From: Pseudoalteromonas carrageenovora IAM 12662
GTDB taxonomy: Bacteria > Pseudomonadota > Gammaproteobacteria > Enterobacterales > Alteromonadaceae
DNA length: 64,000 bases
Assembly (NCBI RefSeq): GCF_900239935.1
Contig: NZ_LT965928.1
Span: 2,028,976-2,092,975, forward strand
Direction: 5' to 3'
A program made the position numbers and the translations under genes. This document shows positions 33,440 through 41,513 of this stretch, piece by piece. Under the pieces are notes generated by a model. It made no database searches, was not told the DNA's origin, and saw nothing but the letters and a program-made list of their open reading frames with translations. How positions within the stretch are numbered: the stretch's first letter is position 1; each line of letters starts with the position of its first letter.

Positions 33440-34387
33440 TTATTGGTCAATAACGCTTACTACATCACTTAATTTAGTTTTCATAATCGTGCGGATATAT
33501 TGGCTTAGCTCTCTAAAAAACACACGGCTCGACGATGTATTTCGCCAAATAAGGTTATGCTGGCGAATTATGCGCATATTTCTTAGCTCACATACTTGCA
33601 GCTCATTTGGACGATGTATTTCTGAGTGAATATATAAGCCTGGTAAAAAGGCAGACCCCATACCCATGACCACCATTTGCCTGAGTGTATCTAGGCTAGT
33701 GCCTTCATAGTCTCGGTGTAAAACCGCCCCCACCTCATGGCAAAGCTCTTGCACCTGATCGTGAAAATGATGCGTTCCTTCAAGTGTTAACACGACTTCA
33801 CCTTTAATATTAACAGGATCAATAATAGCGTTTCCGGCTAACTCGTGATCACTTGCCATCACAAATTTAAGGGGCTCTATAAATAAAGGAGCTTCGACTA
33901 ATTGGGTTGATTCTTGTACTTTGTCTGTAAGTATTAAATCGTAATCGCCATTATAAAGCCCTTGTAGTAAATTTGCAGAGGTGTCTTCGCGAACATAAAA
34001 TTTCAATTGAGCGTACTTTTTATGCAACTCTGGTAAAATATGTGGCAATAAATAAGGCCCTACCGAAGGTGGCACGCCTAATCGGTACGTTGTTTGTGAG
34101 TCATCATTTAAGTCTCTGGCTAGTTCGTCAAAACTCATGCTTGCTTGGAGTAAAACCTCAGCCTGAGAAAGTAACGCTCGCCCTTGGGGTGTTAAAACCG
34201 TCCCGCTTCGTGATCGTTCAAACAGCTGTAACTTAAGGATTTTTTCAAGTGCCGCTATTTGATTGGTTAACGTAGGCTGGCTAATTTTTAACGCTTGCGC
34301 TGCACGTCTAAAACTCAGCGTTTTTGCAACTTTGGCAAAATATTTTATTTGTGAAATTGAAGGAGACTTTAGCGAACCTTGATTCAT
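33440..34387 (-). CDS. OxyR-like LysR-family regulator without the peroxidatic cysteine
   Basis: 315 residues. N-terminal LysR helix-turn-helix (FRRAAQALKISQPTLTNQIAALEKIL) very like OxyR. The effector domain also follows OxyR: the peptide HFHDQVQELCHEVG aligns with HCLRDQAMGFCFEAG of E. coli OxyR, and TSLDTLRQMVVMGMGSAFLP with TSLETLRNMV. The Cys that reacts with peroxide (C199) is Phe here, while C208 is kept. It is divergent from the carbonic anhydrase-SulP operon, the most likely target. Whether it senses peroxide at all is doubtful. Confidence 0.82.
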   Translation of the reverse strand: MNQGSLKSPSISQIKYFAKVAKTLSFRRAAQALKISQPTLTNQIAALEKILKLQLFERSRSGTVLTPQGRALLSQAEVLLQASMSFDELARDLNDDSQTTYRLGVPPSVGPYLLPHILPELHKKYAQLKFYVREDTSANLLQGLYNGDYDLILTDKVQESTQLVEAPLFIEPLKFVMASDHELAGNAIIDPVNIKGEVVLTLEGTHHFHDQVQELCHEVGAVLHRDYEGTSLDTLRQMVVMGMGSAFLPGLYIHSEIHRPNELQVCELRNMRIIRQHNLIWRNTSSSRVFFRELSQYIRTIMKTKLSDVVSVIDQ

Positions 34388-34518
34388 TTATCATTTACTT
34401 AAAACTCGTCTGATAGCATAAAACTATCACGAACATACCTATACTGCTATAAATTTATCAGGCAAGAATAACTATGCAAAAAATTAAATATTAAATTATA
34501 TCAAGCCGCTTAATTAAG

Positions 34519-34706
34519 TGATCTATTTTGAGGGTTGAAAAACGAGTTGATAGCTAGGCAAAAAATTGGCTATTTAGTTGTTCTCGGCAATTGCTCCTGC
34601 ATTGCTCTACCTTCTGCATCCATGCAGTCGTAAATAAGAATATTTTAATGCAGGTAGCAACACGTTTAACCCCATAAAATGGTTAAGTATTATTTCAAAT
34701 TGGTAT
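34519..34706 (+). repeat. Diverged third copy of the interspersed repeat
   Basis: Shares ordered landmarks with copies 1 and 2: GGCAAAAAATT, TAGTTGTTCT, CGTTTAAC and the terminal AATTGGTAT (34698-34706), but carries an extra central hairpin region (CTGCATCCATGCAG, and TTGCTCTACC pairing with GGTAGCAA). The left end is not clear. It fills most of the 340-base gap between the LysR gene and the carbonic anhydrase gene and ends 21 bases before the latter's ATG, so it would lie in the transcribed leader or promoter of that operon. Confidence 0.55.
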
Positions 34707-34727
34707 TACACAAAATAGGAGCTGTTC

Positions 34728-35384
34728 ATGGAACATATTATTTCGGGCGTAGCTAAATTTCAGAAAGACGTTTTTCCAGCTAAAAAAGAAGCTTTTCAAA
34801 AGCTAGCAAATGGCCAAAACCCAGAAGTGTTGTTTATTACCTGTGCCGACTCTCGCATCGATCCTAACTTAGTAACCCAAACTGAGCCTGGTGAATTATT
34901 TATTTGTCGTAATGCGGGTAATATCGTCCCTCCTCATAGTAATCAAACTGGCGGTATGACCGCATCAATCGAATTTGCAGTGGCAGCATTAGGTGTTACC
35001 CACATTATTATTTGTGGTCACTCTGATTGTGGCGCTATGAAAGGTGCAATTAACACTGAAGGCCTAGCAAGTTTGCCCCATGTTAAAGAATGGTTAGGCC
35101 ACAGCCGTGTAGCAACAGAAGTTGTTAAAGAAAAATGCGGATGTAGTTCACTTACTCACGAAGAGCATTTAGGCCTTGTAACCGAAGAAAACGTAATTCA
35201 GCAATTGCAGCATATTAAAACTCACCCTGCGGTTGCGGCAAAAATAGCAACTGACCAAATTAAATTACACGGTTGGGTGTACGACTTTGAATCGGCTGAA
35301 ATTAAAACCTACGACGAAGCAACAAGGGAATTTAAACCCGTAAAAGACACCTACGAAGAAACTATCGCTAAAGAAGAGCAATAA
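34728..35384 (+). CDS. Beta-class carbonic anhydrase
   Basis: Interconverts CO2 and bicarbonate with a zinc ion. 218 residues. Zinc ligands and the Asp-Arg dyad are visible in ITCADSRIDP and ICGHSDCGAMKGA. It has no signal peptide, so it is cytoplasmic. The stop codon shares a base with the ATG of the next SulP gene (TAATG), indicating tight coupling. Together they resemble a bicarbonate uptake and interconversion module. AGGAG precedes the start. Confidence 0.94.
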   Translation: MEHIISGVAKFQKDVFPAKKEAFQKLANGQNPEVLFITCADSRIDPNLVTQTEPGELFICRNAGNIVPPHSNQTGGMTASIEFAVAALGVTHIIICGHSDCGAMKGAINTEGLASLPHVKEWLGHSRVATEVVKEKCGCSSLTHEEHLGLVTEENVIQQLQHIKTHPAVAAKIATDQIKLHGWVYDFESAEIKTYDEATREFKPVKDTYEETIAKEEQ

Positions 35385-36988
35385 TGAAGAGTTTATTCTC
35401 AAATGTTCGAGGCGACATAACCGGCGGTATTACCGCAGGGGTTGTTGCTCTACCTCTTGCCCTCGCTTTAGGTGTTGCCTCGGGGCTTGGCCCCATGGCT
35501 GGTTTATACGGTGCTATGGCCGTTGGTTTTTTTGCTGCCCTTTTTGGTGGTACACCTTCTCAAATATCGGGCCCTACGGGGCCAATGGTTGTGGTACTTG
35601 CGGGTTTATTTGCGAGCTTATCGGGTAATGCTGAACTTATATTTACAGCGGTTATTTTAGCGGGCTTAATACAAATTGCCTTTGGCTTTTTAGGTATTGG
35701 GCAATATATTCGCTTAGTTCCCTACCCTGTTATTTCTGGATTTATGACCGGCATTGGCGCAATTATTATTATTTTACAATTGGGTCGAGTGTTTGGCCAT
35801 GAGCCGCCAAGTGGCACTATTGGTGCCCTATCTTACTTACCAACAGCACTGGCTGATATTAACTTTGCTACTTTAGCACTGAGTATTGGTACATTATTTA
35901 TTGCCTATAAATGGCCTGCAAAATTAGGTAAATACATACCTGGTGCGCTAGCGGCTTTAGTTATTGGGACTTTAGCAAGCTTATTTATTAGCGTACCAAT
36001 TTTAGGCGAAATCCCTACTGGCTTACCGAGCTTACACTTACCCGCTTACGACACACAAAGCATATTTTTAGTTCTCGAAGCCGCAGTGATCTTAGCTATT
36101 TTAGGCTCTATAGATAGCTTATTAACCTCACTTGTTGCCGATAACATGACCCGAACTCGCCATAATTCAAATAAAGAATTAGTAGGCCAAGGTATTGGTA
36201 ATACGGTAGCAGGTTTGATTGGTGGTATTGCCGGCGCAGGTGCAACCATGCGTACCGTAGTTAATATAAGAAGTGGTGGTAAAGAGCGTCTTTCAGGCAT
36301 GATCCATTCACTTGTATTATTAGCTGTAATTTTAGGTTTAAGCCCACTTGCAAGCCAAATACCTCATGCAGTACTGGCGGGTATTTTAGTAAAAGTAGGT
36401 CTAGATATTGTTGATTGGAGTTACTTAAAACGTGCTCATAAAGGTCCGCGTTGGGACTTTGCTCTAATGCTTTTAGTGTTAGGTTTAACCGTATTTGTAG
36501 ATTTAATAACAGCTGTAGGCGTTGGTGTTGTTTTAGCAGCGCTCGCATTTGTACGTCAAATTGCACAAATTCAGCTAGAGCAGCTTAATAACCTACCTGA
36601 AAATTTAGAAGACGAAGCCGAAAACGAGCTACTTAAGCAAACTAAAGGCAAAGTTTTACTATTTAGCTTTGGTGGACCACTTAGTTTTGGCGCCGCTGCC
36701 GATGTAGGACACCATGTTCGCGAAAGCGTAAAACCAGGCTCTAAAGTGCTAATACTCGACTTTACGCGCGTCCCAACTATGGATGTATCGGCTGCTATGG
36801 CGGTAGAAACAGTGACCACCGATGCGCTTTCATCAGGTCGTAGTTTATATATTTGTGGTGCAAACCAAGCCGTACAACATGTATTAAATAGTATTAATGC
36901 TAAGCACAGCGAAACCATTATATTTAAAACCCGACTTGAAGCACTGGAGCAAGCGCTCAAGAGCACTATTAAAAATGCAAATGAGTAA
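35384..36988 (+). CDS. SulP-family transporter, probable bicarbonate permease
   Basis: 534 residues with a SulP membrane domain (GGITAGVVALPLALALGVASGLGPMAGLYGA split over helices 1-2) and a C-terminal STAS domain from about 430 (VLILDFTRVPTMDVSAAMAVE). Translationally coupled to carbonic anhydrase by a one-base overlap; SulP members in this context (BicA-like) carry bicarbonate with sodium, so that is the preferred reading, by context and not by any single motif. Ends at the double hairpin 36989-37055. Confidence 0.85.
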   Translation: MKSLFSNVRGDITGGITAGVVALPLALALGVASGLGPMAGLYGAMAVGFFAALFGGTPSQISGPTGPMVVVLAGLFASLSGNAELIFTAVILAGLIQIAFGFLGIGQYIRLVPYPVISGFMTGIGAIIIILQLGRVFGHEPPSGTIGALSYLPTALADINFATLALSIGTLFIAYKWPAKLGKYIPGALAALVIGTLASLFISVPILGEIPTGLPSLHLPAYDTQSIFLVLEAAVILAILGSIDSLLTSLVADNMTRTRHNSNKELVGQGIGNTVAGLIGGIAGAGATMRTVVNIRSGGKERLSGMIHSLVLLAVILGLSPLASQIPHAVLAGILVKVGLDIVDWSYLKRAHKGPRWDFALMLLVLGLTVFVDLITAVGVGVVLAALAFVRQIAQIQLEQLNNLPENLEDEAENELLKQTKGKVLLFSFGGPLSFGAAADVGHHVRESVKPGSKVLILDFTRVPTMDVSAAMAVETVTTDALSSGRSLYICGANQAVQHVLNSINAKHSETIIFKTRLEALEQALKSTIKNANE

Positions 36989-37055
36989 GCTATTAGTTTA
37001 AACGTTTTTAAACTAATAGCACTTAAGGGCCACTGACCCTTAAGTGCTATTAGTT
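36989..37055 (+). terminator. Two mutually exclusive hairpins after the SulP gene
   Basis: GCTATTAGTTTAAA (36989-37002) pairs with TTTAAACTAATAGC (37007-37020), a 14-bp stem. The 3' arm also begins a 19-bp stem: AACTAATAGCACTTAAGGG (37011-37029) with CCCTTAAGTGCTATTAGTT (37037-37055). The ten shared bases can be in only one stem at a time. The first hairpin directly follows the stop codon. Neither has a long T tract. The remaining intergenic sequence to 37445 holds the nirB control region. Confidence 0.7.
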
Positions 37056-37176
37056 ACTTTGACGTTTAGATTATGCCAATAATATTTTTTGCACGCCCAC
37101 CGTAATTTAACCCAATACACTATGAATGATAATGCGCCTTTTATTGACTGATAATGCACATAATAAAGACAATACT

Positions 37177-37193
37177 TGCACTGCCGTAGTGCT
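37177..37193 (+). promoter_or_regulatory. NtrC-like enhancer site upstream of nirB
   Basis: TGCACTGCCGTAGTGCT is a dyad GCACT-N5-AGTGC with the geometry of NtrC sites (TGCAC-pyrimidine, five bases, purine-GTGCA). It is centred about 120 bases upstream of the predicted start of transcription, a usual enhancer distance. Confidence 0.6.
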
Positions 37194-37278
37194 AGTTACG
37201 CACCAAAGTAAAACAAAATAGTAAAATTAAAACACATAAAAACAAAGCTACCTTTTTAAAAACAGCCACTTAAAAACA

Positions 37279-37294
37279 TGGCCGTGTTTTTGCA
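37279..37294 (+). promoter_or_regulatory. Sigma-54-type promoter of nirB
   Basis: TGGCCGTGTTTTTGCA: GG (37280-37281) and GC (37292-37293) are separated by exactly ten bases, with TGGC and TTGCA intact against the consensus TGGCAC-N5-TTGCA. Transcription should start near 37305, leaving a leader of about 140 bases before the nirB ATG. Confidence 0.65.
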
Positions 37295-37310
37295 AACAAT
37301 TAGTTAACAA

Positions 37311-37412
37311 GCCCGTTATTTTAACGGCATACATTTAGGTTGTTATGACCACAGGCAAAGAAGCCCGCTCGCAGTTACATGAATTTGTATCTGTGGCGGG
37401 CTTTTTTGTTTT
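37311..37412 (+). promoter_or_regulatory. nirB leader: ANTAR-type hairpin overlapping an intrinsic terminator (attenuator)
   Basis: The terminator has left arm AAGCCCGC (37361-37368), extended by CGCAG/CTGTG and TACA/TGTA, right arm GCGGGCTT (37396-37403) and a T-rich tail, and lies 34 bases before the nirB ATG. A small hairpin GGC-AAAGAA-GCC (37354-37365) shares bases with the terminator's left arm, so the two cannot coexist; its six-base loop has A at position 1 and G at position 4, as described for ANTAR protein targets. An upstream hairpin (37311-37328) could be the partner stem, but its loop does not fit. nasR downstream encodes an ANTAR protein. Confidence 0.62.
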
Positions 37413-37445
37413 TAAAATTTAAACCGTCACATTAAGGAATGCCTA

Positions 37446-40022
37446 ATGCAAACCTCGCAAAAAATACTCATTATCGGCAATGGTATGGTCGGACATCATT
37501 TTGTTGAGAAAATGCGCCAAAGCGATGACAAAGCAAATATTACAGTACTTTGTGGAGAAGCAAATCTTGCATACGACCGCGTTTATTTATCAAGCGTGTT
37601 TGATGGCAAAACAGCCGCCGATTTAGCACTTACAACTTTAGACAACTATCAACAACTTAATATCAATGTGCATACTAAACAGTGGGTTGAAGGCATTGAT
37701 AGAGTAAATAAAGTAGTAACTACTCAAACTGGCGATCAATACCCGTACGATAAGCTTGTACTTGCTACGGGCTCGTTCCCGTTTGTGCCGCCAATTAAGG
37801 GGAACGATCAACCCCATTGTTTAGTTTATCGCACCCTAGAGGATTTAGAGCAAATAAAAGCCAGTGCCGCAGCCAGTAAAAGTGGTGTAGTAATTGGTGG
37901 TGGTTTATTAGGACTTGAAGCAGCAAACGCCATTAAACAATTAGGGCTTGATACGCATGTTGTTGAGTTTGCACCGCAGCTTATGGCTGTACAACTAGAC
38001 GGGCAAGGCGGCACGCTATTAAAAAATAAAATAGAAAAACTAGGTGTTACTGTTCATACCTCAAAAGCAACCAGCGAAATAGTAAAAGGTGAAACTAGCC
38101 GCTTTAGATTAAACTTTTCAGACGGTACGTTTTTAGAAACCGACTTAATTTTGTTCTCTGCCGGTATTCGCCCTTATGATCAACTGGGCAAAGTGGCTGA
38201 GCTAGAACTTGGCGAGCGTGGCGGCATTATTATTAATAACCAGTGCCAAACCTCAGACCCTGATATTTTAGCTATTGGCGAATGTGCCTTGTGGGACAAA
38301 AAACTATTTGGTTTAGTGGCACCTGGCTACAACATGGCCCGCGTTGCAGCAAGCCAGCTAAGTGGCGGCGAACTTGAATTTTCAGGTGCCGATATGAGCA
38401 CTAAATTAAAACTACTCGGTGTTGAAGTAGGCTCTATTGGCGACGCTCATGCAAAAACACCCAACTGCAAAGAGCTTATTTACCAAGATCCAATTAGAGA
38501 CTGCTATAAAAAAATCATTCTAAATGAAACCGGCGATAAGCTGCTTGGTGCAGTACTTGTTGGCGATACCAGTGATTACGATACGCTACTGCAGTACATG
38601 TTAAACGACATGGACTTACCAGAGCATCCTGAGTGTTTAATTTTACCAGACAGCGCTGGAGCACCTTCATTAGCGGGCAGCGCCCTACCCGATACCGCCA
38701 CCATTTGTTCGTGTCATAACGTGAGTAAAGGCGACATTGTGGGTGCTATTGATGGTGGCTCATGCGATTTAGCTGCTGTTAAATCGTGTACAAAAGCAGC
38801 CAGTGGTTGTGGTGGCTGTGCCGCTTTACTTAAATCGGTAGTAGATGATGAGCTAGCGAGTCGTGGTGTTGAAGTAAACAACCATGTGTGCGAGCACTTC
38901 GCGTATTCGCGCCAAGAGCTAATGCATATGGTTAAAGTAGAAAGTATTAAAACCTTTGATTATTTATTAGCTAAACACGGTAGTGGGCATCATGGTTGTG
39001 AAATATGTAAGCCTGCAATCGCTTCTATTTTAGCCTCAACGTGGAATGACTTTATTTTAGAACCTGCTCATGTTGGCCTGCAAGATACTAACGACACCTA
39101 CCTTGCTAATATGCAAAAAGACGGTTCGTACTCTGTAGTACCTCGTATTGCTGGCGGCGAAATAACACCCGACAAACTCATTGTAATTGGCCAGGTAGCA
39201 AAAGACTTTAACCTTTATTGTAAAGTTACCGGCGGACAACGTATCGATCTATTTGGCGCACGTTTAGAAGAGCTGCCCGTTATTTGGGGAAGACTCATTG
39301 AAGCTGGCTTTGAGACAGGTCACGCTTATGGTAAGCCTCTTAGAACGGTTAAATCCTGTGTGGGAAGTACTTGGTGTCGTTATGGTGTACAAGACAGTGT
39401 TGGCCACGCAATAGAAATTGAAAATCGCTATAAAGGGTTACGCTCACCGCATAAATTTAAAATGGCCGTGTCGGGTTGTACCCGCGAATGCGCCGAAGCA
39501 CAAAGTAAAGATATAGGTATTATTGCCACCGAAAATGGTTGGAACTTATATGTGTGTGGTAATGGCGGAATGCGCCCTCGTCACGCCGATTTATTTGCTA
39601 CCGATTTAGATACAGCCACTCTTATTAAATACATAGACCGCGTTTTAATGTTTTACATAAAAACCGCCGACAAATTACAGCGTACGTCTGTATGGATGGA
39701 AAACCTTGAAGGCGGTCTAGACTACCTTAAAAGTGTGGTAATAGACGACAGCTTAGGTATTTGCCAAGAGCTTGAAGAACAAATGGAACTTATTACTCAA
39801 ACATACGCGTGTGAGTGGAAAAAAGCAGTAGAAAGCCCTGAAGCTTCTAAGCGTTTTCGTCAGTTTGTTAATAGCCCTAATCCCGATGACAATATTTTAT
39901 TTGTACAAGAACGTAATCAAATTCGCCCAGCTACAGACGCTGAAAAACGCGAACAACTAATTACTCAAAACCGTATTCCAGTAATGGAACTTGAAGAGGA
40001 GAAAGCTGATGTCTTGGCATAA
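37446..40022 (+). CDS. nirB: Assimilatory nitrite reductase [NAD(P)H], large subunit
   Basis: Reduces nitrite to ammonium in the cytoplasm. 858 residues: FAD/NAD(P) oxidoreductase part (1-300, IIGNGMVGHHFVEK, VVIGGGLLGLEAANA), two BFD-like [2Fe-2S] segments (CSCHNVSKGD with CGGC, then HGCEIC at about 510), a ferredoxin-like sulfite/nitrite reductase half domain and the siroheme/4Fe-4S domain with C-x5-C (SCVGSTWCRYG) and C-x3-C (GCTRECAEA). AAGGAA precedes the ATG. First gene of nirB-nirD-cobA; cobA supplies precursor for the siroheme it needs. Expression is predicted to need NtrC/sigma-54 and antitermination in the leader. Confidence 0.95.
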   Translation: MQTSQKILIIGNGMVGHHFVEKMRQSDDKANITVLCGEANLAYDRVYLSSVFDGKTAADLALTTLDNYQQLNINVHTKQWVEGIDRVNKVVTTQTGDQYPYDKLVLATGSFPFVPPIKGNDQPHCLVYRTLEDLEQIKASAAASKSGVVIGGGLLGLEAANAIKQLGLDTHVVEFAPQLMAVQLDGQGGTLLKNKIEKLGVTVHTSKATSEIVKGETSRFRLNFSDGTFLETDLILFSAGIRPYDQLGKVAELELGERGGIIINNQCQTSDPDILAIGECALWDKKLFGLVAPGYNMARVAASQLSGGELEFSGADMSTKLKLLGVEVGSIGDAHAKTPNCKELIYQDPIRDCYKKIILNETGDKLLGAVLVGDTSDYDTLLQYMLNDMDLPEHPECLILPDSAGAPSLAGSALPDTATICSCHNVSKGDIVGAIDGGSCDLAAVKSCTKAASGCGGCAALLKSVVDDELASRGVEVNNHVCEHFAYSRQELMHMVKVESIKTFDYLLAKHGSGHHGCEICKPAIASILASTWNDFILEPAHVGLQDTNDTYLANMQKDGSYSVVPRIAGGEITPDKLIVIGQVAKDFNLYCKVTGGQRIDLFGARLEELPVIWGRLIEAGFETGHAYGKPLRTVKSCVGSTWCRYGVQDSVGHAIEIENRYKGLRSPHKFKMAVSGCTRECAEAQSKDIGIIATENGWNLYVCGNGGMRPRHADLFATDLDTATLIKYIDRVLMFYIKTADKLQRTSVWMENLEGGLDYLKSVVIDDSLGICQELEEQMELITQTYACEWKKAVESPEASKRFRQFVNSPNPDDNILFVQERNQIRPATDAEKREQLITQNRIPVMELEEEKADVLA

Positions 40023-40362
40023 TATTGGAACAATCGACGACCTAGTTGCTAACAGTGGTGTATGCGCATTAGTTAATAATCAGCAAGTGGCCATTTTTTA
40101 TGTACCACAAAACAAAGAAGGCGTGTTTGCCATTAGTAACTACGACCCAATTGGAAAAGCGAACGTATTATCTCGCGGTATTATTGGCTCTATAGAGGGA
40201 AAACTAGTTGTGGCTTCGCCGTTATATAAACAGCATTTTTGTTTAGCAACAGGCGAGTGCCTAGAGGCCGAAGCAATACATTTACCGGTTTTTGATGCAA
40301 AAATTGAAGATGGGAACGTACTTATAAGCGCCGAGCCGAAAGTAATTAAAGCGGTTGCTTAA
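40009..40362 (+). CDS. nirD: Nitrite reductase [NAD(P)H], small subunit
   Basis: Rieske-fold partner of NirB. 117 residues from the ATG at 40009, which overlaps the nirB end by 14 bases and has GAGGAG upstream; six further in-frame residues would need a worse start. The fold markers are present (GVCALVNNQQVAIFYV, PLYKQHFCLATGECLE), but the Rieske CxH and CxxH ligands are absent, as is usual in NirD. Confidence 0.9.
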   Translation: MSWHNIGTIDDLVANSGVCALVNNQQVAIFYVPQNKEGVFAISNYDPIGKANVLSRGIIGSIEGKLVVASPLYKQHFCLATGECLEAEAIHLPVFDAKIEDGNVLISAEPKVIKAVA

Positions 40363-40372
40363 GGAGATTATT

Positions 40373-41242
40373 ATGAGCGTGCTTTCTTATTTTTCGGGTA
40401 TTGAAAATGTATGGCTAAACAAATTTGTAAACAAACTTACCAATGGCGTAAAGCTTAATCGCAAAGGGGGCAAAAACGGCCATGTTTATATTATTGGAGC
40501 AGGCCCGGGCGATGCTGAGCTAATTACCGTAAAAGCGCAGCGTTTAATACAAACAGCCGACGTCGTTTTATATGACTGGCTTGTAAGCGAAGATTTACTA
40601 AAAACATTACCTAAAACAGCGCAGCGTGTATTTGTAGGCAAACGAGCCGGTATGCATTCAATGACACAGGCCAATATTTGCGCCCTACTCGTTAAATATG
40701 CTCAACAAGGGTTAAACGTAGTACGTTTAAAAGGGGGCGATCCGAGTATCTTTGCTCGCATAAACGAAGAAGCTGATGCGCTTACAAAGCATAATATTAG
40801 CTTTGCGATTGTACCTGGTGTTACCACTGCATGTGCGACCTCTGCCTATACAGGCATTCCGCTTACAGCACGTGATGTAGCGCGAAGCGTCACGTTTTTA
40901 ACTGCTCAATTTGCAGATCCTAAAAAACTGCCTAATTGGAGCAATTACGCCTTTGTGCAAGGTAACAATAATCCAACTTTAGTGGTTTATATGGGCTTAG
41001 GACGATTAAAAGAGCTAAGTAGCGGCCTTCAATCGGTAAATTGGCCAAGTACTACACCAATCTCACTTATCGAAAACGCCACAACGAGTAAGCAAAAAGT
41101 AATTACCAGTACATTAGAAAATATAGTAAATGATCACCTTAGTCATAACCTGCAAGGCCCTACTCTTATAATTGTTGGAGAAGTAATAAACCATAAAATG
41201 GCTATTACCCCTGAGCTTTTAGTTCAAACGGTCAATACTTAA
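40373..41242 (+). CDS. cobA: Uroporphyrinogen-III C-methyltransferase
   Basis: Methylates uroporphyrinogen III at C2 and C7 to precorrin-2, the branch point to siroheme. 289 residues; VYIIGAGPGDAELITVKAQR, VLYDWLVSEDLL and VVRLKGGDPSIFARINEE are the SUMT motifs, with PGVTTACATSAYTGIPLT completing the SAM site. A roughly 40-residue N-terminal extension precedes the catalytic domain. ATG at 40373 follows AAGGAG, ten bases after nirD, so it belongs to the nirBD operon and serves nitrite-reductase siroheme. No CysG dehydrogenase/chelatase domain is fused. Confidence 0.92.
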   Translation: MSVLSYFSGIENVWLNKFVNKLTNGVKLNRKGGKNGHVYIIGAGPGDAELITVKAQRLIQTADVVLYDWLVSEDLLKTLPKTAQRVFVGKRAGMHSMTQANICALLVKYAQQGLNVVRLKGGDPSIFARINEEADALTKHNISFAIVPGVTTACATSAYTGIPLTARDVARSVTFLTAQFADPKKLPNWSNYAFVQGNNNPTLVVYMGLGRLKELSSGLQSVNWPSTTPISLIENATTSKQKVITSTLENIVNDHLSHNLQGPTLIIVGEVINHKMAITPELLVQTVNT

Positions 41243-41269
41243 TGCAGATTTAATACATAATGCACTTTT

Positions 41270-41307
41270 CGCGCTTATTTCCTCCCCAGGGGTAAGCGTG
41301 CTTTTTT
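41270..41307 (+). terminator. Terminator of nirB-nirD-cobA
   Basis: CGCGCTTA (41270-41277) pairs with TAAGCGTG (41293-41300), with an inner CCCC/GGGG, followed by C and six T residues. It separates the operon from nasR. Confidence 0.75.
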
Positions 41308-41513
41308 ATATACAATGTTAGCAGTGCAACATTCTCTTTTTATGCACCAAAAAGGGTAAATTTGCGTGCTTAAAATAAAGTGATTAATACTTTCAAAATA
41401 AAAATATAACCACAAGCGGCTGTTTTAGATTGATTTTAAATTCAATAGTTAATTTTTTTCATGATTGGAACAAGGGTTGCACTTTAAAAACAAAAAAGTG
41501 CGGAACAAAACCT

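Noticed and set aside
37271..37291. AAAAACA-TGGCCG-TGTTTTT hairpin, considered as the first hairpin of the ANTAR target
   Set aside because: It coincides with the sigma-54-type promoter and lies upstream of the predicted transcription start, so it would not be in the RNA; its loop also lacks A at position 1.
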